Shown here piece after piece: positions 20,944-30,961 of a DNA stretch of 64,000 bases; position 1 is the stretch's first letter; the number at the start of each line of letters is the position of its first letter. This stretch comes from Gautieria morchelliformis (Eukaryota > Basidiomycota > Agaricomycetes > Gomphales > Gomphaceae): the NCBI GenBank assembly GCA_015179125.1, contig WHVA01000584.1, positions 1 to 64,000 on the forward strand. The letters are read 5' to 3'. The position numbers and the translations under genes were made by a program. A model generated the notes under the pieces. It was not told the origin of the DNA and made no database searches. It was given only the letters and a program-made list of their open reading frames with translations.

Positions 20944-22593
20944 TGATAATATTTTCTCACGTGCTTGTAGGATAGGATTAGGAGTTCGGCGTAGTCCGCA
21001 ACTAATATATATTCCAAACTAATATTGCCTAATACCCAGTCAATCGACAGATTGTAGTGGGTGAGCCAGTTGTGGCCAAGTACCACCGAGCAACTCAAGT
21101 CAAGTGAGGTTACGTAGAAGGTAACCCATTGTTGTTCGCCACTCGGAAAGCAGATACAGAGGTCTAGAGCTTGGGTAATGGTAGTTAGTACTACCGTCAA
21201 ATAGTTTCAAGGGTATAGGAGAGACCGGATAAGCAGGCATAGAGTACTTCTAGACAAATCTGGATTCAATAAAACAATCGGAAGACCCGCAGTCAACTAA
21301 TGCAACAAAAGAGACGTCGGGAAGCGAAGGTGAGGTTAGATCTACATTAAGGGAATCTTTGGACAATCAATGAGAAGTGGCACTGAGTCTGAGCACACGG
21401 GTGAGGTTACCGCAATCCTCGGATCGTGTGGTTCTGAGGTTGCTACCTATTTTTTCACCTCCGTAATGGAGGCTGAAGTCCCCTCATTAGGAGTCTTCGC
21501 TGCCCGACCTTTAGAACCGCTACCGTTGGTAGACTTGTTCTTCAGGCAGTCCTTGAAGATGTGGCCTTTGGTGCCGCAAAGCAGACAAAGGCCCTGGTCG
21601 ACCCGACGTTGGCGTTCCTCGGGAAGTAGTTTACCGTCCTTCCCAAGCTTGCTCAATATGTCAGGCTGACTCTTGTTGTTCGAAGAGTTGTTGTTGGAAC
21701 CCTTGCCATTGTTGTTGGTCTTGTTGCGGTTCTTGTTGTTATTGGAACCGCTGGAAGACTGGTTGTTGTTAGTGGCATTGCTGCTGGACTGATTAGCGGT
21801 GCGCGCGGGCTGGGAGCTACGACCATTGATCATAGCGTCATATTCCTTACGCTCCCAGTAACGGCTGTCGCATTCCAGCGCAAAGTTCCTAAGCTCAGCA
21901 AGGCTACGGAATTGAGGGAAGTGAAGTAGATCGTCCTTGATTCGTTTGGCCAAGCCCTTGTAGGCGAAGTGTCGGAGGGCCGCATTGTTCCACTGAGTCC
22001 GAGTCGAAGCTCAGGCGAAGTCGATAAAGAATCGCGCGGCCTTGTGGTGCTCTTTCATAACGATCTTCTCGAGGTCGATCTCGGCTTGAGCAGTGTTGTC
22101 GTATGGGCCGAAGTTGAGCTCAAGCTCGGCCTTGAAGCTGTCCCAGTCCTCGAGCCAATCTGGCTCAGGTTGGACTTCGCTGAGGATCGCCGGTTCAAAG
22201 TACTGGAGAGCTGAACCAGACAGGTAAGAGATAGCATACTGTACCTTCGAGGCCCCAGTTTTGAAAGCTGAGGGGCAATCTCAGAAGTTGAGTATGCATT
22301 GGAGGAAGAAGGTGCGAAGCTTGGCCTGGTCAGTACCATCATAACTATCTGGTTCCTTGACCTTGGCTCGTGCTTCGGACTCGCGAGGTTTTGCAAGCTT
22401 GATGAACACTTGACACATCAGCTCGTTGTCCTCGAGGTCACCGAGGTCCTCGGCTGGCAGGCTGGGGAGGTCCCGATCATTGTCAGAACCTCCAGAGCCA
22501 TCACCTGGATCACCTGAAGGGTCACCGGGGTTAGGCCTACCTTTGCCTTTGTTACTAGGCTCGGCAGGGTCTGCGAGGGGTATCCCCGGGGAC
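20944..22593 (-). other. Gypsy A gag and protease region
   Basis: Gag is seen as LAELRNFALECDSRYWERKE followed by an Asn-rich low-complexity run, then a zinc knuckle CLLCGTKGHIFKDC. The protease-like part includes CSVVLGHNWLTHYNLSIDW near 21,060. The same blocks occur in element B at 62,014-63,600. The gag part continues on the far side of the solo LTR at 22,594-23,966. Confidence 0.85.
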
Positions 22594-23315
22594 TGTTTTG
22601 GAACCCTTCAAGACTTTGGTGTTATTGCTAACACTTCAATCTATCAGAACATGTCATTTACGAGACTCAAAGAATATTAAACAATGCTGCAGCACAACTC
22701 CGGAAATAATTTAATATTTGTACCTTGGTTGCAATCCATGTAAGAACTAGTCCAAGTTAATACAGATGGAAGGCAATGCGTTTCTTAGCAGCACTGAACA
22801 ATAAACTAAAAGACTGTAGGTTCAAGGACACTATCGGGGTCCAAGCGTATTCCAAAATATAAAGGAATGTACTTGGCAGGTGAGTTTATAAATAGACTGC
22901 CCTGATAATCTACCAGCGCACAGCAATAAAATGAGGGACGAGTTTTGTGAACAAAGCGACTTGTGAAAGTCTCTAATCAGGAAAATCAACTGACTAGATC
23001 GTCTCGGGTATTGGAGTGCGAATGGCAAGACTTTCAATTGACAGACTCACTCTGTAGAATTACACCTGGAGGATTAGTCCAAGTGGCTAAGCAGTAAAGT
23101 AACTACTTAACAAGGAATTAGACACTAAAGTAAGTGAATAACCCTAGCTGGGATTAGCAGCTTAGTAAGATGCAAGTCACACAAGGTCACGTGTAGGATA
23201 GAAGATGGGTAGATTGGCTGATGAAAGGCAGGCAAAAAGGGCCTCCTTTTATATCGTATTGTACAGGCGCTTAACTAAGCGGTAGGACCTTCTATCTATT
23301 AATGGAATGGGGGAA

Positions 23316-23538
23316 TGAGTCACGAAGAAGCTTTCGGAATGTGTAGGAAGGTTCTGTCTGACTCATAATGACTCACAGTGACTAGAAATGACTCCTACTG
23401 GTGACTCCACTAGGTTTTCCACCAATCAAGGCTTGATTTGTCAGGAATGAGTCATTAATTGGGCCCATGTGATTCATGACAGCTTGGGTGAGTCATAAGC
23501 ATGTGACTCACCAAGGTGTGCATGAGTCAGTTGAGTCA
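23316..23538. promoter_or_regulatory. cluster of TGASTCA (Gcn4/AP-1-like) sites in the solo LTR
   Basis: Eight exact TGAGTCA or TGACTCA heptamers lie at 23,316, 23,359, 23,369, 23,448, 23,489, 23,504, 23,523 and 23,532, with two further TGACTCC variants between them. This is the core site of bZIP regulators such as Gcn4/CpcA. The density is far above chance for 223 bp. Regulation by such a factor is inference. Confidence 0.6.
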
Positions 23539-23686
23539 TTGAGGCTGTACAAGCAAATGACTAGGCTTTTCAAACTCAGAGGCTGAGTCTGAAGGAGCCA
23601 CTTGACCGGATTTGTGGGTGACCACGGGTACACAAGCCGCGAGTGACGCGAGCGTCCTGTCGGAGTTTGAAATTGGGAGTCCGAAA

Positions 23687-23720
23687 CAGAGTTGTGGGGA
23701 CGTGTGTACCCACAACTCTG
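23687..23720. repeat. hairpin in the solo LTR
   Basis: Arms CAGAGTTGTGGG (23,687-23,698) and CCCACAACTCTG (23,709-23,720) are perfect inverted repeats with a 10-nt loop. Confidence 0.75.
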
Positions 23721-24098
23721 CTGCACAGAAATAAGTGAGTTTGAGTGAAGACAGCCTCGGAAAAATAGGTAAAATTCATAGATAATTAGAGGGATGTTTG
23801 AATAGGCCTTATGAGGACAGTAGACATTTTATGATAGCGATAATTGGTTGTTTTTAAAGGCCTTTGATGCAGACTACAAATTTACAATAAAGAGACATTT
23901 GAATGCTGGTTGAATAGCTTGACCTGAGACCATATAGTATGCTGGTTGAACAGCAGTTCCCATACAGGGATGGGGGTGAATCGTCGGGGGCTTCCGAGAA
24001 ACATCATTGTTCTGAGATACCCCGAAGGGTGCGGGAACGGGTTATCATGGACATAGTGAAGAAAAGGGATACGTAGGGTGTAAGCAGTCTGAAAATAC

Positions 24099-24287
24099 TG
24101 TTATGATACGATCCTTCGTAAGGTTGACCAAGCTCGGGGGCGAAACCCGAGGTAAGGTCCGAGGTTACGGGGCAAGGTTCTGATAGGGAAGTCGGAGAGG
24201 GACTAGGCTTCAGCTTATGTGCTGCGCCGACCCTATGCATGAGTCCCAACTTCGGAGGCAAACGAATAAGAGGCGAGGTTTGGCTTA
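24099..24287 (-). repeat. Gypsy A 5' LTR, truncated
   Basis: It begins TGTTATGATACGATCC on the plus strand and matches 12,576 onwards for about 180 bp, with four C/T differences. Element B's LTR continues past this point, so the outer part is lost. Confidence 0.85.
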
Positions 24288-24592
24288 AGGGACCACCTGT
24301 TCTTCCTTTTATTTCCTTTTATTTCCCTTCCTCACATCTCCTTCATTGTATCCTCCACTACTCCTTCCTGTGTCACTGCCGGTTGTGTTGGCTTGCTTAT
24401 ATCATTGTGTAGCAGCTATATCGTTCATAGCTGAGGTAAGGAGATCCTCACTCTGTTCTCTTGGGATCTTCTCTACCTCAGGTGCACTTGTATTTACCTG
24501 CTCACTGTTGACTCATTATATACTGCTTTGGATCTCCTCTACCTCAGGTGCTGCTCTAGGGAGTAGAGCACCTGGTAGAGTCACCCTTACAG
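24288..24592. other. unassigned sequence beyond the truncated LTR
   Basis: The stretch contains a repeated CTCTACCTCAGGTGC motif (about 24,472 and 24,540) and an inverted repeat CAGGTGCT/AGCACCTG near 24,550. No gene is seen. Confidence 0.4.
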
Positions 24593-25151
24593 GATGCTCG
24601 CAGCTTTTTATTACATGTAGCTTCACCCATTTTATTCTCAGATTATAGAAAAGAAGAGGGTGAAAGTATCTGGCAGTTTTATTGTTGGGATATAAATAAT
24701 TCTATGTTGTCCCTCCCTGAGCAACGGCTCTGCTGACGAGAATGCCTCTTTTTATTCTTACACATCTTCTTATTTTCTCTACCAACTTCTAATATGCACT
24801 ATATCATTATAACTATTCATATTAATACTCCTTCTCATATATATTACAAATATCTAGACAACTACTATTACTTCATATTGTAGTCTAATACCCTCTCATT
24901 ATAACTATTCATACTAATACTCCTACTCATATCTGTTAGAAGTATCTGTCCAAGTATCTGTTACTCTATCTGGTAGTCTAATACTCTCTCATATGTATAT
25001 ATATATCCAAGATGTTTAAATATATACAGAATCTTCTAATAACATCTATTATTCTCCTTATAAATACTACTATATATTCCTATATGTTGTTATTAATACT
25101 CTTATAATATATATTATATACTCATATATGCTGTATCACATGACCTTTTTG
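24593..25151. repeat. AT-rich interspersed repeat B, copy 1
   Basis: It starts GATGCTCGCAGCTTTTTATT and ends CACATGACCTTTTTG. Copy 2 at 50,756-51,205 has the same two ends and the internal block TTCTCAGATTATAGAAAAGA. Copy 1 is longer because of extra internal tandem sequence such as ATTATAACTATTCATA. No coding capacity and no clear terminal inverted repeats are seen. It separates the Gypsy remains from the Plavaka C-terminal half. Confidence 0.75.
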
Positions 25152-25155
25152 TATC

Positions 25156-26364
25156 CTCCATGCCCATTTGCAGTAGTCTTGTACCATTGTGCGGAGGAGT
25201 GGCCAAGTGTAGAATAGACTTCACAAAAGGCATTTTGACCATTTTGAAATGGACTGGACATGAACACAAAGAGATGGAGTGTGTCTTTGCCAGCCTGATC
25301 TATGGTGCTGTGCCCCCACATATCACTGCAGCGGCTAGAGCTGTCATTGACTTTATTTATTATGCATCTTTTCCATCCCATTCTACTGAAATGTTGTGAC
25401 AATTGCAGGATGCACTTGGCACCTTTCATCAGAACAAGCAGGTCTTCATTGACCATCACATTCAGACTCATTTCCAAATACCCAAAATCCACATGATGGA
25501 GCATTATGTGGCTCTCATCCATTCCAAAGGCTCCACTGATGGCTTCAATACCAAACTATCTGAGCACCTGCACATTGACTGTGCCAAGGAAGGCTACCAT
25601 GCTAGCAACAAAAACCATTACACAGAGCAGATGATCAAGTATCTCACCTGCCATGAAGCTGTTGATGCTTTCAAGCACTTCCTTGCCTGGTCAACCTAGA
25701 CACATCTACGTACTCAGACTCAGACTCGCAAATGACCAATGGTCTTAGTGACCATGAATCTGACAGGCCTGCTGACATTGCAGTTCCCCTGTTGTCACCT
25801 CATTCCACAAAGTGGCAACTCACCAATGAGCCTCCATATCCTAACGTGTCACTGGAATTTCTCAAGGATAAGTATGGGGCTGTGAATATCGTCCTGGCTC
25901 TCACAACATACCTGGTAACCAAAGTTCCTGGATGCCATGTGACCCCATCCAACTACGATCTTGTCAATGTCTATGCCCAGATCTTGAGGTCACGCCTCTC
26001 CCCCCAATGCCTCACCGATGAGACACAAAAGGATAGCATCTGTGCCACTCCTTTCTGGCATGAATGCACGCAAGCCATCCCACAGCACTTCGACACTGCC
26101 CTTGTGCATGATGACCTGGAAGCACAAGATGTAGGTCTCAAGGTGAGTCAAGATTCAATCCGCAGTATGCTACAAAACTCACACACACCCAAGGCTATCA
26201 TGTCACCCGTGTCTGAGTCATTTTCAGGCTCCCATATTGGTTCCATTGTGATCATACATTGGCCTATATTGAATGGTTCAGACAAATTGGAGACCCTAAT
26301 GAACCACTGCACATGTCACTGGTATCATATGCAGTATGAGAAGGATATCGCCATGTGGCCATAG
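25156..26364 (+). pseudogene. Plavaka transposase, C-terminal half
   Basis: Recognisable Plavaka blocks in order: CRIDFTKGILTILKWTGHEH with KEMECVFASLIYGAVPPH (25,160-25,399), ALGTFHQNKQVFIDHHIQTH with IPKIHMMEHYVALIHSKGS and LSEHLHIDCAKEGYHASN (25,403-25,699), then SLEFLKDKYGAVNIVLALTT (25,732 on). A GTGAGT donor at 26,143 and a TTTTCAG acceptor near 26,229 suggest one intron, followed by WPILNGSDKLETLMNHCTCH. It continues the transposon interrupted at 12,575, in the same orientation. The segment between the two halves (probably more than 100 residues) is absent, so a deletion accompanied the insertions. I could not identify the CACT-type terminal repeats of the element. Confidence 0.8.
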
Positions 26365-28956
26365 TGCCCATTCAGTCAATTCTGCGGAGTTGCCATTTGA
26401 CACCAAAATCCAGTCATCAGCACAATGCAACTTGGACAGCAGAAAATGTTCCAAATGTGCGACGGCAATTTTGTATTAGAGGACAATCCTGACTAGTTTT
26501 AACAAAAGAAAGCATGACAGGGCCGAAGAGGATGGTGCTGCTGACCTGTCCAAACCACAGCGACCACATTGCGAGCAAAGCTTCTGCACCAGAGGCCCCC
26601 AGGACTGTTAGTCCAAACCCTGAACTTGAGATACACATCAATGTGATCCCGGAATCAGACATACGTTTGCTTCATGAACCCCTGCACCCAGTTGAGCTGT
26701 GGCACATTCTTGAGTATGATGCCGCTATAAGAACTGGTCATCACTCAGGATGTAGCATACTTATCTCACCATATCTCATATGTGTAACTTACTTATATCA
26801 TGGCCTTTGTTAGTGACCAAGCCGCATAGACTATGTTGATCCATGGCATTAGTATGTCAGCCTATGCAGCTTACACAGGCATCTGCACTCTGTGTGGCCC
26901 TAGTTACATGGCCAGCAGTAGCACCCATCGGCTGATTTATTTTTGGGCTCGGCTACCAGGTTTTCAGCATTTTCCTGATGATGTCAGGGGACACCCTGTT
27001 TTCCAGTTCTGACTCCATGCCAAGTTCTGACTCCATTTCCGACTCCACTTCCAGTTCCGCTTCAATTTCCAACTCCGCTTTTGGAAATGGATCCGCTTCT
27101 GGGGGAACTTCCACCAGTTCCATTCACCTTGCCAATTCCACTCCACTCTCCAACTTCCACTCTCAGAACAGTGTCAGGCGTCAAGTGACTTGCATAGTAG
27201 GTGGTATCAACGGTTGATAAAGGGTCAGGGAGGTCAGGGGGATGCAGGGTTGATGGTGAGTGCCAAGTGTTGTCCCTGGCTGCAGACTAGTGCAGTATAA
27301 TACAGGCTCGCTGACATTGGGGGTCCATGGACTTGTCTCTGCGGATTTCCCCTTGTCAGTTGTGTGGTAGTGTGACCTCCACAGCCAACAAGGGTTGCCC
27401 TTACAGATGACCCATGAGTCAACCCCTGAATCCAACTCATTGAAACAAAACTTTTCCACTGAAACTGATTCATTGAATTTTCAATGGGTTCTATTCATAT
27501 TTACACTAACTATAGTGGTTTATATACTGAATCCTCAGTGGGTCCACCCAATAGGATTCACTGGGTTGACTACCCATCGTAGCAGCAGCGGCTGCCACCT
27601 CAGTCCCCAACTCTCTCAGGTGAGTGTAAAATAGGGGGAGTTACAATGTTAACAAACCCCTCTCTATCGGAGAGACACTGGCATGCCCCCACCTAAGATG
27701 AGTCATGGCCATGCAAGAAATTGCAACTCAATGAATCATACTCAGACAAATAGATATGCGCTGCACAAGTTGGCTGGCACAGACACCTTATGGACCATCA
27801 TGGCGAGATATCACTGTTTTAGGATGTTCAAACATCTCAGGGTGACAAGCTATTAGTGATCCCTCACCTCACAGGAATGCTTCCAGTCATAGGGACTTGC
27901 TGCCGGGCCCTTTGCGTTGATTCCGCAGCCCTGTGCGGTTCAAGGGTGCACCAACCCCTCCAGCGCAGTGGGCAGGCAGGCTCCGCAATCAGATTCAGTG
28001 ATACATGTACAGTATAACCCAGCGATACCAGTTACCAGTCCTTAGCAGCCTAGGAAACAGGCAAGTAAATCTTTATTACTCTAATACACACATTGATATT
28101 GCACTGCAGAGCCACAGAACCTCCAAACCTTCCAAAAAGGTCCTTGAGGTGCGTTTGCCCATGTTGGCTTGAGCTTGAGTCTATCAAGCATTGATATTGC
28201 TGGTTATTATTACATGGCACTAGATGAACGATGCACCTTCTGATTCCACATCCAAGAAGAGATGACCGCTATGTATCTCTGGCCATGACCCTCCAACCTT
28301 TGTCCGCATTTGCAATAAATTTATCTATGTCCCAACTCGCACTCACACTAATGCATTACTGCAGTTGATGACTCGAATCACAGCCTCACCCCTCACACGA
28401 CAGATGTATGGCTGGCTTCTCACTCTGAACTTATTATGCTCTTGACTCACATCTGCACTCGTTCTTACACTCTCTTGGCTCTCTTCAACTTGCACTGGCT
28501 TTCAAATCGTGTTCTTGCCTCGACTCTCCAGCATCGACTCACACTGGCATTGTGCACTTACAGCTCTCATTGACTAGACACATTGGTGTTGGGTTGGGAT
28601 TATGAGGATATCCAGCTCTGTATCCAGTTACTGAATTATCAAAGTTCAGGTCCCGTGCTTCCTGAAGTGCAGTGTAAACAATGCCACCCCCACAACTGAG
28701 AGGAAAGGACTTGGGATGGAATCAGTTCATGGTCGGGGATAGAGCCAAGTAAGCAAAGGAAGGAATAAACTGCCAGAAAACAGCAGGACACGCCACTAAG
28801 AAACGCAAAGAGCAGCAGTGGTTGCGCCAACCAAATGACAAAGGGCCTTTACAGAGCACCGAGCACAAACTGGCGGGAATCCCTGGCAAAGAAGCCACCA
28901 GGGACCTCACAGACAGTTGAAAGTGAAAGTGTGGCAAACCAGCAAAGATGGGGAAA
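26365..28956. other. long stretch without a recognisable gene
   Basis: The first 450 bp may be the decayed tail of the Plavaka element. At 26,995-27,150 there is a degenerate purine/pyrimidine microsatellite built on TTCC(A/G)ACTCC. At about 27,445-27,580 there is a cluster of CACTGAA, CATTGAATTTTCAATGGG and TCAGTGGG motifs like those in the ends of the TIR element at 34,893-37,362. A small hairpin CTCTCTATCGGAGAG lies at about 27,661. Between 27,700 and 28,956 I see nothing. Confidence 0.4.
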
Positions 28957-29344
28957 CACTAGGTGCAAGTCACTGTTTGTTTACCATAACCTATGGCAAC
29001 AAATAGTGAAAAAAAAAAGAGGAAATCTTATAATAATTTGAACTATGGCAAATGGTGAAGAATACTTTTTTTTTGTTTACAATTTAAAACTTCAAGAAAA
29101 TCTGAATAATCACAGGTGAACATTTATAAGAAATAAATTGTGACAAAATAAATCCTATTTGCTGCATAAGATGCAAGAAATTATTCTTTGCCTTTATTCA
29201 GATTCTCTTGGTGTTTTAAATTGTAAACAAAAAGAAAGTATTCTTCACCATTTGCTATAGTTTCAAATTATTACAAGATTTCCTCTTTTTTTCACTATTT
29301 GTTGCCATAGGTTATGGTAAACAAACAGTGACTTGCACCTAGTG
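28957..29344. mobile_element. CACTA-type foldback MITE
   Basis: The 388-bp element begins CACTAGGTGCAAGTCACTG and ends with its reverse complement, flanked by 3-bp AAA duplications (28,954-28,956 and 29,345-29,347). The inverted arms extend about 155 bp each with few differences, leaving a central loop of roughly 80 bp, so nearly the whole element is one hairpin. CACTA ends with a 3-bp duplication match the CACTA superfamily. No coding region is present, so it is non-autonomous. Confidence 0.85.
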
Positions 29345-30119
29345 AAAGTGAGACATGGTTAGCTTAATAATAAAATGCAACGGAAACCTCCCCCCTAAGA
29401 TGAATCACAGGGCTCGGAGGGCAAACCAATAGAATAAGCGGACGAATAAAATTAAGAGGAATAGTTCCACATAAGTGGAGTGCCGCATATGTTGCAGCTC
29501 CCCTCTCCTTCGGAGAGAGTCGGGAATAGTGACATGCGGCCGCAAGCTCCTGCGAGAAGGAAATGACAGGGAGACCCAGTAGGGACTCGCGACTTCATAT
29601 CATTCGACTTGCTGCTATGTCAAAGTATTGTTGTGTTCTCATCAGACAGCCGCATTAATTGCTAACAAGGGACGAAATGCCAGGCTTGGATGACGGATGT
29701 ACGCCTGGTCGATAAACTTTCCTACAGTAAGCATAATGCTCCAATATTCAGACTTAAATTAGTTAATTTAATGCTGCGATCCTTCCCATGCGCCTGAACC
29801 GAGAACGTATAGCAGCGGCTGGAAGCCTGTCTATCTCTTTCATCCATATTTTCAAAATTCGAGTCGACCGTGGTCCGTGGCAGGTAGCCGATGCGAATAT
29901 TATTATCACCATCTTTTAACAAGCACAAGCTAAACCGCTGAATAAGATGGATCTAAGTGGTTCGTCCATGTAAAACACTAGCGTAAGTAGTACCTGAGGC
30001 CTGAGCGCTCATGAGCCATCATGCATCATCGCGTCGGTGGGCCCGTGCAGTGTGGACGCGACGGCTTCTCTCAAAGTTCAGTGCATCCGGGCACGCGCTC
30101 ATGATAGACCCTAGATATT
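29345..30119. other. no recognisable gene
   Basis: A small hairpin CTCTCCTTCGGAGAG at about 29,504 resembles the one near 27,661, which hints that both stretches belong to one unrecognised repeat family. Nothing else is seen. Confidence 0.35.
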
Positions 30120-30961
30120 ATTCTAAAACCTATTAAACGCAGGTCTCTCAAGATCTATTGGGAGCACTTCGACCGCCTCCTCCGTTACATAATTGCTGTA
30201 ATGTGTCGAAAGAGAAAGTTGACCATTCCAGTAAGCGCAGAGCATCCCGCCTATCTTCCTCGCTGATACCAGCGAGAATTCAATCATACGTCTCATTGGA
30301 CATGGTCTTTTATGCCCTGCTTCCAACCAACGACATCCTCACTTCACTGGCTATGCTTGGCAACCTGTTCCTGCAACGTTTCGACCCCGCTATCTGTCTT
30401 GAGCGTCAAGCGTCTGTCTGGAACATCAGCATGGAATCGAAGGTAGCTGGGGCAACGTACGTCTGATCTCGTTCAATTTCCATAAGCAACCCTTTGAGCT
30501 TCTTCATACTGTTCACAACCTCTAGCGGCGATGTCAATGTTTGCACGCAATCTTTCCGTCCAAGGTCCTTTCCCAGACCTTCCATCTCGCGACCCGGCGT
30601 CGCCTCGATACTCTGCGTCTTCTCACCCAGCGCTGCGCCGAGTCGTTCCAGTCCGCCGTCGCATTCATCGAGTAGCTCATTCAAAGCCGGCAAACGAGAG
30701 GACTGTCCTGACTCCAATTGGGACAACGGTCCTGCCTCCATAATTGCCATCGCCCAAGCACGTGTTAGCATCCCGTACAGTCCCTCCAACTCTGTCATGA
30801 GCCCATCTTGGTCTTTGGGTGCGTTCTTGGAATACAGGCAGTTCATATTCGATAGCGCGAGTTGATGGACGGCCTGGACCTTCTCTGATTGGTTTCTTTA
30901 GCATGCTACCAGAGGTGCTGGTTGTCAACGACTTGCCTAGTACCTGCGGATTTACTTCCAT
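30120..30961 (-). pseudogene. NLR pseudogene 1: STAND N-terminal domain joined to post-NACHT region
   Basis: A short first exon starts at ATG 30,961 (MEVNPQ) and ends at GTACTAG; the next exon continues with KVQAVHQLALSNMNCLYSKN, APKDQDGLMTELEGLYGML and PLEVVNSMKKLKGLLMEIER, matching the N-terminal domain of the intact NLR at 41,022-44,984. Instead of a NACHT domain, the sequence passes within about 150 bp to ILAGISEEDRRDALRLLEWS and a degraded copy of the following region, equal to residues about 535-580 of the intact protein. A stop lies in this part. So the whole NACHT core and ankyrin repeats are absent. The upstream 230 bp also match those of pseudogene 2. Confidence 0.75.

Larger units (their letters stand above)
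17827..21013. mobile_element. Harbinger (PIF-type) transposon with two convergent genes, nested in Gypsy A
   Basis: The insertion separates the protease part of Gypsy A from its RT part. It carries a DDE transposase on the plus strand (18,507-19,420) and a second gene on the minus strand (19,694-20,943), the usual two-gene plan of PIF/Harbinger elements. Ends are imperfect: GAGTATATTAGTT at the left and the reverse complement of a related GAATATATATTAGTT at the right. The Gypsy sequence flanking both sides shares a 15-bp near-duplicate (TAATACTGCCCAATA versus TAATATTGCCTAATA), longer than the 3-bp duplication expected for the family, so the exact ends are uncertain. Confidence 0.75.
22594..23966. 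mobile_element. solo LTR nested in Gypsy A gag region
   Basis: Compared with element B, Gypsy A carries a 1,373-bp insertion here. It starts TGTTTTGGAAC and ends GTTCCCATACA, so it has TG...CA ends within a short imperfect inverted repeat, and it is flanked by 5 bp GGGAC at 22,589-22,593 and GGGAT at 23,967-23,971, an almost perfect target duplication. No coding region is recognised, as expected for a solo LTR. A TATA-like TTTTATATCG lies at about 23,249. One substitution in the duplication suggests some age. Confidence 0.75.
12576..24287 (-). mobile_element. Ty3/Gypsy LTR element A (chromovirus type), nested and broken
   Basis: The element lies on the minus strand within the Plavaka transposon. 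Its 3' LTR is at 12,576-13,094 and its 5' LTR at 24,099-24,287, the latter truncated at its outer end. Internal parts from right to left are gag, protease, reverse transcriptase, RNase H, integrase and a C-terminal chromodomain. Between chromodomain and 3' LTR is an extra antisense gene. Two later insertions sit inside it: a Harbinger transposon (about 17,827-21,013) and a solo LTR (22,594-23,966). The shared first ~180 bp of the two LTRs differ at four positions, all C/T transitions. Apart from the insertions the coding region has several breaks. It is closely related to element B at 56,107-64,000. Confidence 0.9.

Noticed and set aside
26964-27217. Serine-rich and tryptophan-rich frames on both strands
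   Set aside because: They are products of a degenerate microsatellite.
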